This document shows, one piece after another, positions 23,907 to 32,600 of a stretch of 64,000 nt of DNA. The notes under the pieces are model-generated. The model did no database searches. It worked only from the letters and a program-made list of their open reading frames with translations, and was not told the DNA's origin. The stretch is from positions 1 to 64,000 of the forward strand of contig NZ_JXTG01000006.1 in assembly GCF_000833605.1 (NCBI RefSeq). The letters are read 5' to 3'. The position numbers and the translations under genes were made by a program. Every line of letters starts with the position of its first letter. Within the stretch, counting starts at the first letter, position 1. The DNA is from Anoxybacillus ayderensis (GTDB lineage Bacteria; Bacillota; Bacilli; Bacillales; Anoxybacillaceae).

Positions 23907-24545
23907 TTACTGTGCGACATCAAACTCGACGTATACATGCTCGCCCTCTGTGATTGTGCTTTTCCCGTTTGTCAGTTCTGTCATCCATGCGCGGAAATCG
24001 TCTTTTTGTTTTTCTTCGACGTATGTGTCGATCGTGACGTGTTCCGCATAATGAATGTCTTTCACTGCATAAATAGAGGCGCGTAGTTCATTTTCCACTT
24101 TTCCAAGCCATGTATAGTCAATTGTTGTATGCATAATGCGCATCAGTTTACGTTCGACAATGCCTGCGGCTTTTAGTCCTTCTGTCACCGCTTTTCCGTA
24201 AGCGCGCACAAGACCACCAGCGCCGAGTTTAATGCCACCAAAATATCGTGTCACAACGACGACGGTGTTTTTTAACTTTTTCTTTTTCAATACTTCAAGC
24301 ATCGGAACGCCTGCCGTGCCGCTCGGCTCGCCATCATCGTTTGCTTTTTGAATGTGATCGTGTTCGCCGATCATATATGCCGAACAGTTATGCGTCGCAT
24401 CCCAATGTTTTTTCTTAATTTGTTGAATAAAGCGAATCGCTTCTTCTTCTGTTGTTGCGCGTTCGACGTAACAAATGAAGCGCGATTTTTCAATGACGAT
24501 TTCTGCCTCTCCATATCCTTTTACCGTATAGTATGTCTCTAACAA
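23907..24545 (-). CDS. yvyE: YigZ/IMPACT family protein
   Basis: The protein has 212 residues. The N-terminal UPF0029/IMPACT domain has SRFICYVERATTEEEAIRFI, HNCSAYMIG, DDGEPSGTAGVPMLEVL and VTRYFGGIKLGAGGLVRAY, followed by a ferredoxin-like C-terminal domain. The exact role is unknown in bacteria. It starts at TTG 24545 behind GAGGTG and lies divergent from degS, as yvyE does in B. subtilis. Confidence 0.9.
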   Translation of the reverse strand: MLETYYTVKGYGEAEIVIEKSRFICYVERATTEEEAIRFIQQIKKKHWDATHNCSAYMIGEHDHIQKANDDGEPSGTAGVPMLEVLKKKKLKNTVVVVTRYFGGIKLGAGGLVRAYGKAVTEGLKAAGIVERKLMRIMHTTIDYTWLGKVENELRASIYAVKDIHYAEHVTIDTYVEEKQKDDFRAWMTELTNGKSTITEGEHVYVEFDVAQ

Positions 24546-24588
24546 CGTGTAATCACCTCGAATGATTATTGGAATGTTGTGCGTTTGT

Positions 24589-24630
24589 TGTCGAAAAATG
24601 CTGATAGAAATAGGTGAAACATGCTATAAT
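24589..24630 (+). promoter_or_regulatory. degSU promoter region with an upstream TGTCGAA box
   Basis: TGATAG (24602-24607) and TATAAT (24625-24630) are spaced by 17 bases, about 110 bases before degS. A TGTCGAA 0A-box-like site lies just upstream (24589-24595). The -35 is weak, which would fit activator dependence. Confidence 0.5.
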
Positions 24631-24740
24631 AAAAATTATAAAACGATATGCCCAATGTTCAAAGCAAGAAGAATATTCAAATAAAAGTCAGAAAAGTCAT
24701 TTCGCTTGACTTTTGGTCATTTTTCCTTTAGGTGGTGTGT

Positions 24741-25907
24741 ATGTCCAATAAAAAAATAAATGCAAAAGAGCTCGACCGAATTGTAAAAAAAATGATTGAA
24801 ACGGTCGACCAAAGTAAAGCGGAAATTTTTCATATTAGCGAACAGTCACGCAAGGAACACGAACGACTGCTTGAAGAACTCCGACAAACAAAAGAAGAAG
24901 TGAAACGCGTCATTGATCAAACAGATCACTTAGAAATGAAAGCGCGGTTGGCTCGGCAACGATTATCCGATGTAAGTAAAAACTTCTCTCGCTATACGGA
25001 AGATGAAATTCGCCAAGCGTATGAGAAAGCGCATTCTTTACAAATGGAATTAGCGATGGCGCAAGAGAAAGAAAAACAGCTGCGTCAACGTCGCGATGAG
25101 TTAGAAAGACGGCTTGCTTCTGTGAAAGAAACGATTGAGCGAGCCGATCATTTAATTGGTCAAGTGACGGTTGTGCTAAACTATTTGAACGGAGATTTCC
25201 GCGAGCTGAGCGAGTTTATTACTGGCGCAAATGAAAAACAAGAATTTGGACTTCGTATTATTGAGGCACAAGAGGAAGAGCGGAAGCGATTGTCGCGGGA
25301 AATTCATGATGGACCTGCGCAAATGCTCGCGAACGTCATTATGCGTTCCGATTTAATTGAACGCATTTACCGTGAACGCGGTGCGGAGGAAGCGATTCGT
25401 GAAATGCGTGATTTAAAAAAAATGGTGCGTTCCGCTTTATACGAAGTGCGCCGCATTATTTACGATTTACGCCCAATGGCGCTTGACGACCTCGGTTTAA
25501 TTCCGACGTTAAAAAAATATTTACAAACGATCGAGGAATATCATAAAAAAACGATTACGTTTACATACATAGGAGAAGTACGCCGCTTATCCGATCGTTT
25601 TGAAGTCGCTATTTTCCGCCTCGTGCAAGAAGCGGTGCAAAATGCGTTAAAGCATGCGGAGGCAAAGGAGATTCAAGTGAAAATGGAGCTAAAAAAAGAT
25701 AGTTTGCTGATCGTCGTGAAAGATGATGGCAAAGGATTTAATCCGAATGAAAAAAAAGATAAAGCATTCGGATTAATCGGCATGCGTGAGCGCATCGAAT
25801 GGTTAGAAGGAAAACTACATCTTTACTCACAACTTGGACGCGGAACGATTGTGACGATGACCATTCCGCTCCGTAAGACGGAAGAGAAAGGGGAACGACA
25901 GCTATGA
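24741..25907 (+). CDS. degS: Cytoplasmic sensor histidine kinase DegS
   Basis: The protein is about 388 residues and has no membrane segment. A long N-terminal coiled coil (about 1-150) is the DegS sensor region. HisKA_3 dimerisation contains the phospho-accepting His in [15 protein letters not shown] (about 190). The HATPase domain carries [16 protein letters not shown] and GLIGMRER. It phosphorylates DegU, controlling exoenzymes, motility and competence. ATG 24741 is preferred because AGGTGG lies just before it. It overlaps degU by 4 bases (ATGA). Confidence 0.95.
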   Translation: MSNKKINAKELDRIVKKMIETVDQSKAEIFHISEQSRKEHERLLEELRQTKEEVKRVIDQTDHLEMKARLARQRLSDVSKNFSRYTEDEIRQAYEKAHSLQMELAMAQEKEKQLRQRRDELERRLASVKETIERADHLIGQVTVVLNYLNGDFRELSEFITGANEKQEFGLRIIEAQEEERKRLSREIHDGPAQMLANVIMRSDLIERIYRERGAEEAIREMRDLKKMVRSALYEVRRIIYDLRPMALDDLGLIPTLKKYLQTIEEYHKKTITFTYIGEVRRLSDRFEVAIFRLVQEAVQNALKHAEAKEIQVKMELKKDSLLIVVKDDGKGFNPNEKKDKAFGLIGMRERIEWLEGKLHLYSQLGRGTIVTMTIPLRKTEEKGERQL

Positions 25908-26584
25908 AAACGCGCATCGTTTTAATTGACGACCATAAACTATTTCGAGAAGGAATTAAACGCATTTTAGATTTTGAACAAGATTTTGAAGTCGTCGCGG
26001 AAGGAAGCGATGGAGACGAAGTATTGGCGCTTGTCGAGCAATATAAGCCAGATGTCGTCATCATGGACATTAATATGCCACATGTCAATGGGGTAGAGGC
26101 AACGCGTCAACTCGTTGAGGCGTATCCGGATACAAAAGTGATCATTTTATCGATTCATGATGATGAAAGTTACGTCATGCATGCGTTGCAAACGGGGGCG
26201 ATGGGATATTTGTTAAAAGAAATGGATGCAGACGCCTTAATTGAAGCGGTTCGTGTTGTGGCAGAAGGCGGTTCGTACTTGCATCCGAAAGTGACGCATA
26301 ATCTTGTGAAAGAATATCGTCGCCTCGTTGCAGGGGAATCGATGGGACAAGAGAAGCAAAAGCAAGACGTACGCCGACCGTACCATTTATTGACGCGCCG
26401 CGAATGCGAAGTGTTGCAGTTGTTGGCGGACGGAAAAAGCAATAAAGGCATTGCCGATGCGCTATTTATTAGCGAAAAAACGGTGAAAAACCATGTAAGT
26501 AATATTTTGCAAAAATTAAATGTTAACGACCGAACGCAAGCCGTTGTCGTTGCGATTAAAAATGGCTGGGTAGAAGTGAAATAA
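25904..26584 (+). CDS. degU: Response regulator DegU
   Basis: The protein has 226 residues. The receiver domain has DDHKLFREG, phospho-acceptor D56 in VVIMDINMP and K in YLLKEMD. The C-terminal LuxR-type helix-turn-helix has [15 protein letters not shown] and [19 protein letters not shown]. The sequence and operon match DegU. The stop is followed at once by a strong terminator. Confidence 0.97.
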   Translation: MKTRIVLIDDHKLFREGIKRILDFEQDFEVVAEGSDGDEVLALVEQYKPDVVIMDINMPHVNGVEATRQLVEAYPDTKVIILSIHDDESYVMHALQTGAMGYLLKEMDADALIEAVRVVAEGGSYLHPKVTHNLVKEYRRLVAGESMGQEKQKQDVRRPYHLLTRRECEVLQLLADGKSNKGIADALFISEKTVKNHVSNILQKLNVNDRTQAVVVAIKNGWVEVK

Positions 26585-26613
26585 GGTTGTCGAATCGATT
26601 CGACAACCTTTTT
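26583..26613 (+). terminator. degSU terminator
   Basis: AAGGTTGTCGAAT-CG-ATTCGACAACCTT is a perfect 13-base-pair stem followed by TTTTT. The stem also contains two opposed TGTCGAA motifs, probably by chance. Confidence 0.9.
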
Positions 26614-26682
26614 CAATGCAAGGATAGTTATAATATAGTACAATGCAAGTAGGAAAAATTTTGGACAAGGAAGGTATAGGCG

Positions 26683-27525
26683 ATGAAAACGGCGATTTTA
26701 ACAGATAGTACTGCATATATCCCGAAGCATATTCGTGAACAGTTGAATATACATATCATTCCTTTAAGTGTTGTCTTTGGAACCGAGACGTATCGAGAAG
26801 AAATCGATATAAGCGCAGAAGATTTTTTTGACAAAGTAAAAACGAGCGAACAACTGCCGACAACATCACAGCCGCCGATTGGACTATTTGTTGAAACGTT
26901 CGAACAGCTTGCGAAACAATACGATGCGGTCATTTCCATTCATTTATCAAGCGGCATTAGCGGAACGTATCAAGGAGCCGTTTCCGCGGGTCAAATGGTT
27001 GAAGGTATTCGCGTGTATGCATATGATTCGGAAATTAGCTGCATGATGCAAGGATTTTATGCGATGGAAGCGGCAGAAATGGCGCAAGCAGGTATGCATC
27101 CAGAGGCGATTATTGCGCAGCTAGATGAAATGAAACGATCGGTGCGCGCTTATTTTATGGTCGATGATTTATCGCATTTGCAGCGCGGTGGTCGATTAAG
27201 TGGCGCACAAGCGTTTATCGGCAGCCTTCTGCAGGTAAAACCGATTTTACATTTCGTTGATAAAGTGATCGTGCCGTTTGAAAAAATTCGTACACGTAAA
27301 AAAGCGTTAAGCCGAATAGAAGAGCTATTTGCGGAAGATGCGATGCTCGGCGTTCCGATGCGTGCGGTCATCATTCATGCGAATCGTGAAGAAGAAGCGC
27401 GTGCATGGAAAGAAAAGCTTGAACAACAATACCCGCACGTTGAATTTTTCCTTAGTTATTTCGGTCCGGTCATCGGCACACATTTAGGTGAAGGGGCAAT
27501 GGGATTCGGTTGGTATAAAAAATAA
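26683..27525 (+). CDS. degV: DegV-family fatty-acid-binding protein
   Basis: The protein has 280 residues. The N-terminus has ILTDSTAYIP and TTSQPPIGLF, followed by SIHLSSGISGTYQGA and a C-terminal domain with LSHLQRGGRLSGAQAFIGSL and GPVIGTHLGEGAMG. DegV/FakB proteins bind a fatty acid and present it to the FakA kinase. Its position after degU matches B. subtilis (yviA/degV). Confidence 0.93.
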   Translation: MKTAILTDSTAYIPKHIREQLNIHIIPLSVVFGTETYREEIDISAEDFFDKVKTSEQLPTTSQPPIGLFVETFEQLAKQYDAVISIHLSSGISGTYQGAVSAGQMVEGIRVYAYDSEISCMMQGFYAMEAAEMAQAGMHPEAIIAQLDEMKRSVRAYFMVDDLSHLQRGGRLSGAQAFIGSLLQVKPILHFVDKVIVPFEKIRTRKKALSRIEELFAEDAMLGVPMRAVIIHANREEEARAWKEKLEQQYPHVEFFLSYFGPVIGTHLGEGAMGFGWYKK

Positions 27526-27554
27526 ACAGGAATTTTTTTGATTAGCGCGAATAG

Positions 27555-27585
27555 AAGAAGTGGACGACTCGTCCACTTCTTTTTT
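27555..27585 (+). terminator. Terminator between degV and comFA
   Basis: AAGAAGTGGAC (27555-27565) pairs with GTCCACTTCTT (27571-27581) over a 5-base loop and is followed by a T-run. It isolates comFA from degV. Confidence 0.85.
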
Positions 27586-27600
27586 AGTGGGGTGATTCGT

Positions 27601-28932
27601 TTGTATATGGCAGGCAAACAGCTGCTAAAGTCTGGACTTTCTTTTCCTTATGATGAGAAGTATGTTCAAGTTGTAGAAAGTATCGTCAAAACGAAAAAAG
27701 GGTATCGCTGTGTGCGATGCGACAACGAAGATCAACAACTTTTTGCGTCTTTTCCGTGCGCTCGTTGTGGACGTATATGTACGTATTGTCGAAAATGTGT
27801 CACGATGGGACGATGTAGCGAATGCAATCCGCTCGTCATATGGACTGGTCCAATTCCCTCCACCTCTTTTTCTTCACCGCTAAAATGGAGCGGTAAACTA
27901 TCCCCGGCTCAACAACTTGCTTCCGACGAAGTTTGTCATGCGATTGATCGAAACGACTCATTGCTCGTTTGGGCCGTATGTGGTGCAGGAAAAACGGAAG
28001 TGTTATTTGCGGGAATCGATCTGGCGCTGTCGCACGGAAAGCGCGTTTGCATCGCCGCTCCGCGCACAGATGTCGTGTTAGAGCTAGCTCCGCGCTTGGC
28101 GAGCGTATTTCCATCGGTCGATATGGCGGCATTATATGGCGGTAGTCAAGACCGTGGCAAACTTGCTTCATTGACGGTGGCAACGACGCATCAATTGCTT
28201 CGGTATTATCGGGCGTTCGATGTCATGATTGTTGATGAAGTCGATGCGTTTCCGTATAGCGTTGATCCGATGCTTTCGTACGCCGTTGAACGTGCCCGAA
28301 AACCGACGTCTTCACTCATTTATTTAACTGCAACCCCAAACGAGCAATGGCAACATGAAGTAAAAAGTGGAAAACGGAAAGCGGTCATGATCCCAGCCCG
28401 TTATCATCGTCATCCGCTCCCTGTCCCTACATTCGAATGGTGCGGCAATTGGCAAAAAAAGTGGCGCCACCACCGTTTACCGCTATGTGTCATTCAATGG
28501 CTCCATGCACGTTTATCACAAAAGAAGCAAGCCTTTTTATTCGTCCCTCACATCGAATTTTTACAACAAGTGGTCCCGTACTTACAACAATTTCATCCTC
28601 TCATTGAAGGGGTGCATGCTGAAGATCCGAAACGAAAAGAAAAAGTGCTCGCTTTTCGTCGCGGACACATTCCTATTCTCGTCACAACGACGATTTTAGA
28701 GCGTGGGGTGACTGTGCCAAACATTGACGTCGCTGTGTTCGGTGCAGAACAACCGATTTTTACAGAAAGTGCGCTCGTACAAATTGCTGGACGAGTCGGG
28801 CGAAGTGCGCAATATCCGACAGGTGATATTCGCTTTTTTCATTTTGGAAAAACGAAAGCAATGGTTAAAGCAAAGCGCCATATTGTACGTATGAACGATG
28901 AAGCACGAAAGCGAGGGTTGCTTGACGAATGA
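27601..28932 (+). CDS. comFA: Late competence DNA translocase ComFA
   Basis: The protein is about 443 residues. A zinc-finger block near the N-terminus has four CxxC pairs (CVRCD, CARCG, CTYCRKC, CSEC). A superfamily 2 helicase core follows: Walker A VCGAGKTE, DEVD box, SLIYLTATP and motif VI QIAGRVGRS. ComFA drives single-stranded DNA across the membrane during transformation. TTG 27601 follows GTGGGGTG; ATG 27607 is the alternative. It overlaps comFC by 4 bases. The comFB gene found between them in B. subtilis is absent. Confidence 0.94.
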   Translation: MYMAGKQLLKSGLSFPYDEKYVQVVESIVKTKKGYRCVRCDNEDQQLFASFPCARCGRICTYCRKCVTMGRCSECNPLVIWTGPIPSTSFSSPLKWSGKLSPAQQLASDEVCHAIDRNDSLLVWAVCGAGKTEVLFAGIDLALSHGKRVCIAAPRTDVVLELAPRLASVFPSVDMAALYGGSQDRGKLASLTVATTHQLLRYYRAFDVMIVDEVDAFPYSVDPMLSYAVERARKPTSSLIYLTATPNEQWQHEVKSGKRKAVMIPARYHRHPLPVPTFEWCGNWQKKWRHHRLPLCVIQWLHARLSQKKQAFLFVPHIEFLQQVVPYLQQFHPLIEGVHAEDPKRKEKVLAFRRGHIPILVTTTILERGVTVPNIDVAVFGAEQPIFTESALVQIAGRVGRSAQYPTGDIRFFHFGKTKAMVKAKRHIVRMNDEARKRGLLDE

Positions 28933-29597
28933 AATGTGTCATTTGTCATGATGATTGGATGCCGAAAATGTCTTTTTCGATCTTTTTGACGCTTCGGCAA
29001 GAGGATGTTTGTTGCCCGCGTTGCCGCGCTCGTTTTATTCGTTTAGAAGGGAATCGTTGTGAGCGATGTAGCCGTTTAATTGATCAGGCGGTATGTGAAG
29101 ATTGCATCGCGTGGGAAAAACGAAAAAGTGTTTTAAAACAAAATGTCTCGGTGTATATGTACAATGATTGGATGAAAGAAGTGATGAATCGTTTTAAATT
29201 TCGCGGCGATTATGCACTTATTGAAGCGTTTCGTCACGATGTTCGCGCCGTTTTTTCTAAACATTTTTCTTCCGATGTATGCCTCGTGCCCATTCCTCTT
29301 AGCCCTTCTCGACTAGCTGAACGCGGATTTAATCAAGCGGAGGCGATCGCTTCCCTTTTGCCATTGCCGATGATTTTTGCTTTGCGACGTATCGATGATG
29401 AAAAACAATCGAAAAAAACGAGACGTGAACGTTTCACTGGACGGAAGTTTTGTCTCACCGGAGAAAATGTGGCAGAAAAGCGCATTGTGATTGTGGATGA
29501 TATTTACACGACAGGCGCAACGGTGCACGAAGCAGCAAAACTTCTGTATGACGCAGGTGCGCGCGATATTTGTTCGTTTACTCTTATCCGTTCATAG
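28929..29597 (+). CDS. comFC: ComF-family phosphoribosyltransferase-like protein ComFC
   Basis: The protein has 222 residues. The N-terminal zinc-binding Cys clusters are CVICHD, CCPRC, CERCS and CEDC. The PRTase-type motif IVIVDDIYTTGATVHEAA lies near the C-terminus, and LAERGFNQAEAIA is also characteristic. ComFC is required for natural transformation, probably interacting with ComFA. The ATG overlaps the comFA stop (ATGA). Confidence 0.94.
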   Translation: MKCVICHDDWMPKMSFSIFLTLRQEDVCCPRCRARFIRLEGNRCERCSRLIDQAVCEDCIAWEKRKSVLKQNVSVYMYNDWMKEVMNRFKFRGDYALIEAFRHDVRAVFSKHFSSDVCLVPIPLSPSRLAERGFNQAEAIASLLPLPMIFALRRIDDEKQSKKTRRERFTGRKFCLTGENVAEKRIVIVDDIYTTGATVHEAAKLLYDAGARDICSFTLIRS

Positions 29598-29615
29598 TTG
29601 GGAACAAAATCCCAT

Positions 29616-29642
29616 TGAAAAGTGCGCAACGATGGTCGATAT
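29616..29642 (+). promoter_or_regulatory. Sigma-D promoter upstream of the FliK/YlqG-like gene
   Basis: TGAA (29616-29619), 15 bases, then GTCGATAT (29635-29642). The known sigma-D pattern is TAAA-N15-GCCGATAT, giving 10 of 12 matches. It ends 37 bases before the chosen start and marks the beginning of the flagellar part of the window. Confidence 0.7.
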
Positions 29643-29679
29643 AAAAAGTAGGAATATTGGAGAACGGAGATGGGTCGTT

Positions 29680-32600
29680 ATGGAAATTCGCGGATACGGA
29701 CATTATCGCTCGGCATCCTCATCGTCAACGACTGTGACGTTAAAAGCCGGAGATGTGTATGAAGCGGTCGTGAAAGAGCAAGTAAGTGAAAAAGAAGCGA
29801 TCGTGCAATTGCGAGGGGTGGATATTCGGTTTCGTTTTGAAGGAGACGTGCCGCCTTCTGGGAGAGTGAAAGTGCAAGTGACAGGTGGGAATGGAGAAGT
29901 GGTCGAAGGGAAGGTTGTGACACCTCCTTCCACATCATCATTTGAAACGTTTGAAACGCCTGAACTTCGCCAAGCGGCAACGATCGTTGCTCAAAAGCAA
30001 CTGCCGCTCACTCGCGAAACGGTAGAGGCATTGCGCACATTTTTAGCAGAAGGGAAAGGAACGGTTGAACAAAAGTTAGAAACGATTCAAATTGCCGCAA
30101 GTAAAAAGCTTGATATGACAGTAAAGCAGTTACAAGCGGTTCATGAGGCGCTCCACGGCAAGCCGTTAAGTGCATCGCTACATGATATCGTGCGCGCCAT
30201 TGACGCACATTTTTCATTTACTCCAATCGCCAAACAACCGTCGCAAACGATTAGCGAATTACGTACACAGTTACAACAAGAAAAAAATATAGACCGCGTC
30301 ATCGAATGGACGAAACAGTTTGCCGAAGAAAACGGGCATGAGGAGATTGCGAAAGCTGTTCGTGAAGCGACTGTAATGAAAGAGAGAGGTCATGAATCGT
30401 TTGCCCGCAGCCGCATTATGCAAGCGGTCGCTATGGCAGAAGTGAACGAAAAGAAAACGAATGACGTACAAACAGAACGGGCAACGACGCAAGAGAAACA
30501 GTTGCAAATCATTCGTCAACAAATTGAACGCGAGCCGATTGTCGCCAAAGCGATCGCTATAGCAAAAGGAAGCGACGTCGTTCGTCAAACGCTCGGGCCA
30601 GCATTACAAGAGGCAGAACAGTTGTATCGCTCAGGTCAACCACTTCGTGCTAAACAAAGATTGCTTGAAGCGTTTGCTTCTGTAGAGAAAAACGAAGATG
30701 TTCCGGTACAATCGGCCTCACCTTCACAAAAGCAAGTCATCGATGAAGCGAAACGCATCGTTCGCAACGCTCGCCATGTCGAAGATGCGGTTCGTCAGCT
30801 GAAAGAAACGGTTTTACCACGCATCGAATCGAAGGAACTATATGAAGCCGTTGAACGTGTACAACAATTAGGAGAAAAAGCAAAAAACGACCTTATTCAA
30901 GCATTGCGTACGGTAGGAGACCAACCGAGTAAGTCAACATTGCCGTTAGAAAGAAAAGAAGCACAGCTAAAACAAGTGGTTGATTTACGAAAACAAGCAG
31001 AAAGCGATCCGAATGTGAAAGCCGTGGAGGCGCAAGTGAGAGAAATCGTTCGAGCATTGCCAGTGGAACAGGGAGAGAAGCTCGCTCGCGCTTTTGACCA
31101 AGCGAAACAGCTGGAGACGGTTGGACGAAGTGTCGAAGCTCGTCAGCAGTTGGTGCAAGCATTACGTACGGTGGAAGAAGAAGCGATTGCGGACGTCGTG
31201 CGGACAGCGAAAGAAGTGGTTCGAGCGAATGCGCCAACGTCCACACCGTTGGAAGCCAAAGAAACACAGCTGAAACAAGTGGTCGAGGTGCGGAAGCAAG
31301 CAGAAAGTGCCCCAAATGTGAGAGTGGTGGAAGCCCAAGTACGCGAAGTTGTTCGTACGTTGCCAACAGAACAAGCAGAGAAAGTCGCTCGCGCGCTTGA
31401 ACAGGCGAAACAGTTGGAGACGGTTGGACGAAGTGTGGAAGCTCGTCAGCAGTTCGTGCAGGCGTTACGTACGGTGGAAGAAGAAGCGGTTGCGGATGTC
31501 GTGCGGACAGCGAAAGAAGTGGTTCGAGCGAATGCGCCGACAACGGCAGTAGAAGCGAAAGAATCGCAGTTAAAGCAGGTCACTGACGTGCGTAAGCAAG
31601 CAGAAAGTGCGCCGACGATGAAAGCAGTGGAGCCCCAAGTGAGAGAACTCACTCGTACGTTACCAGCGGATGAAGGAGAGAAAGTCGCTCGTGCGCTCGA
31701 GCAGGCGAAACAGCTGGAGACGGTTGGACGAAGTGTGGAAGCCCGTCAGCAGTTCGTGCAAGCGTTACGTACGGTGGAAGAAGAAGCGGTTGCGGATGTC
31801 GTGCGGACAGCAAAAGAAGTGGTTCGAGCGAATGCGCCTTCAACGGTAGTAGAAGCGAAAGAATCGCAGTTAAAGCAAGTTACTGAAGTGCGGAAACAAG
31901 CGGAAAGCGCGCCGACGATGAAAGCAGTGGAGCCGCAAGTGAGAGAAGTCGTTCGAGCGTTACCAGCGAACGAAGCAGAGAAAGTCGCTCGTGCGCTCGA
32001 GCAGGCGAAACAGCTGGAGACGGTTGGACGAAGTGTGGAAGCCCGACAACAGTTGGTGCAGGGGTTACGTACGGTGGAAGAAGAAGCGGTTGCGGACGTC
32101 GTGCGTACAGCAAAAGAAGTGGTTCGAGCGAATGCGCCGGCAACGGCAGTAGAAGCGAAAGAATCGCAGTTAAAGCAGGTCACTGACGTGCGTAAGCAAG
32201 CGGAAAGTGCCCCAAATGTGAGAGCAATCGAGCCGCAAGTGAGAGAAGTCGTTCGAGCGTTACCAGCGAACGAAGCAGAGAAAGTCGCTCGTGCGCTCGA
32301 ACAGGCGAAACAGCTGGAGACGGCTGGACGAAGTGTGGAAGCCCGTCAGCAGTTCGTGCAGGCGTTACGTACGGTGGAAGAAGAAGCGGTTGCGGATGTC
32401 GTGCGGACAGCGAAAGAAGTGATCCGAACGAATGCGCCAACCACGGCGTTGGAGGCAAAAGAAACACAGTTAAAGCAGGTCGCTGAAGTACGGAAACAAG
32501 CAGAAAGTGCCCCAAATGTGAGAGCAATCGAGCCGCAAGTGAGAGAAGTCGCTCGTACGTTACCAGCGAACGAAGCAGAGAAAGTCATTCAAGCATTAAA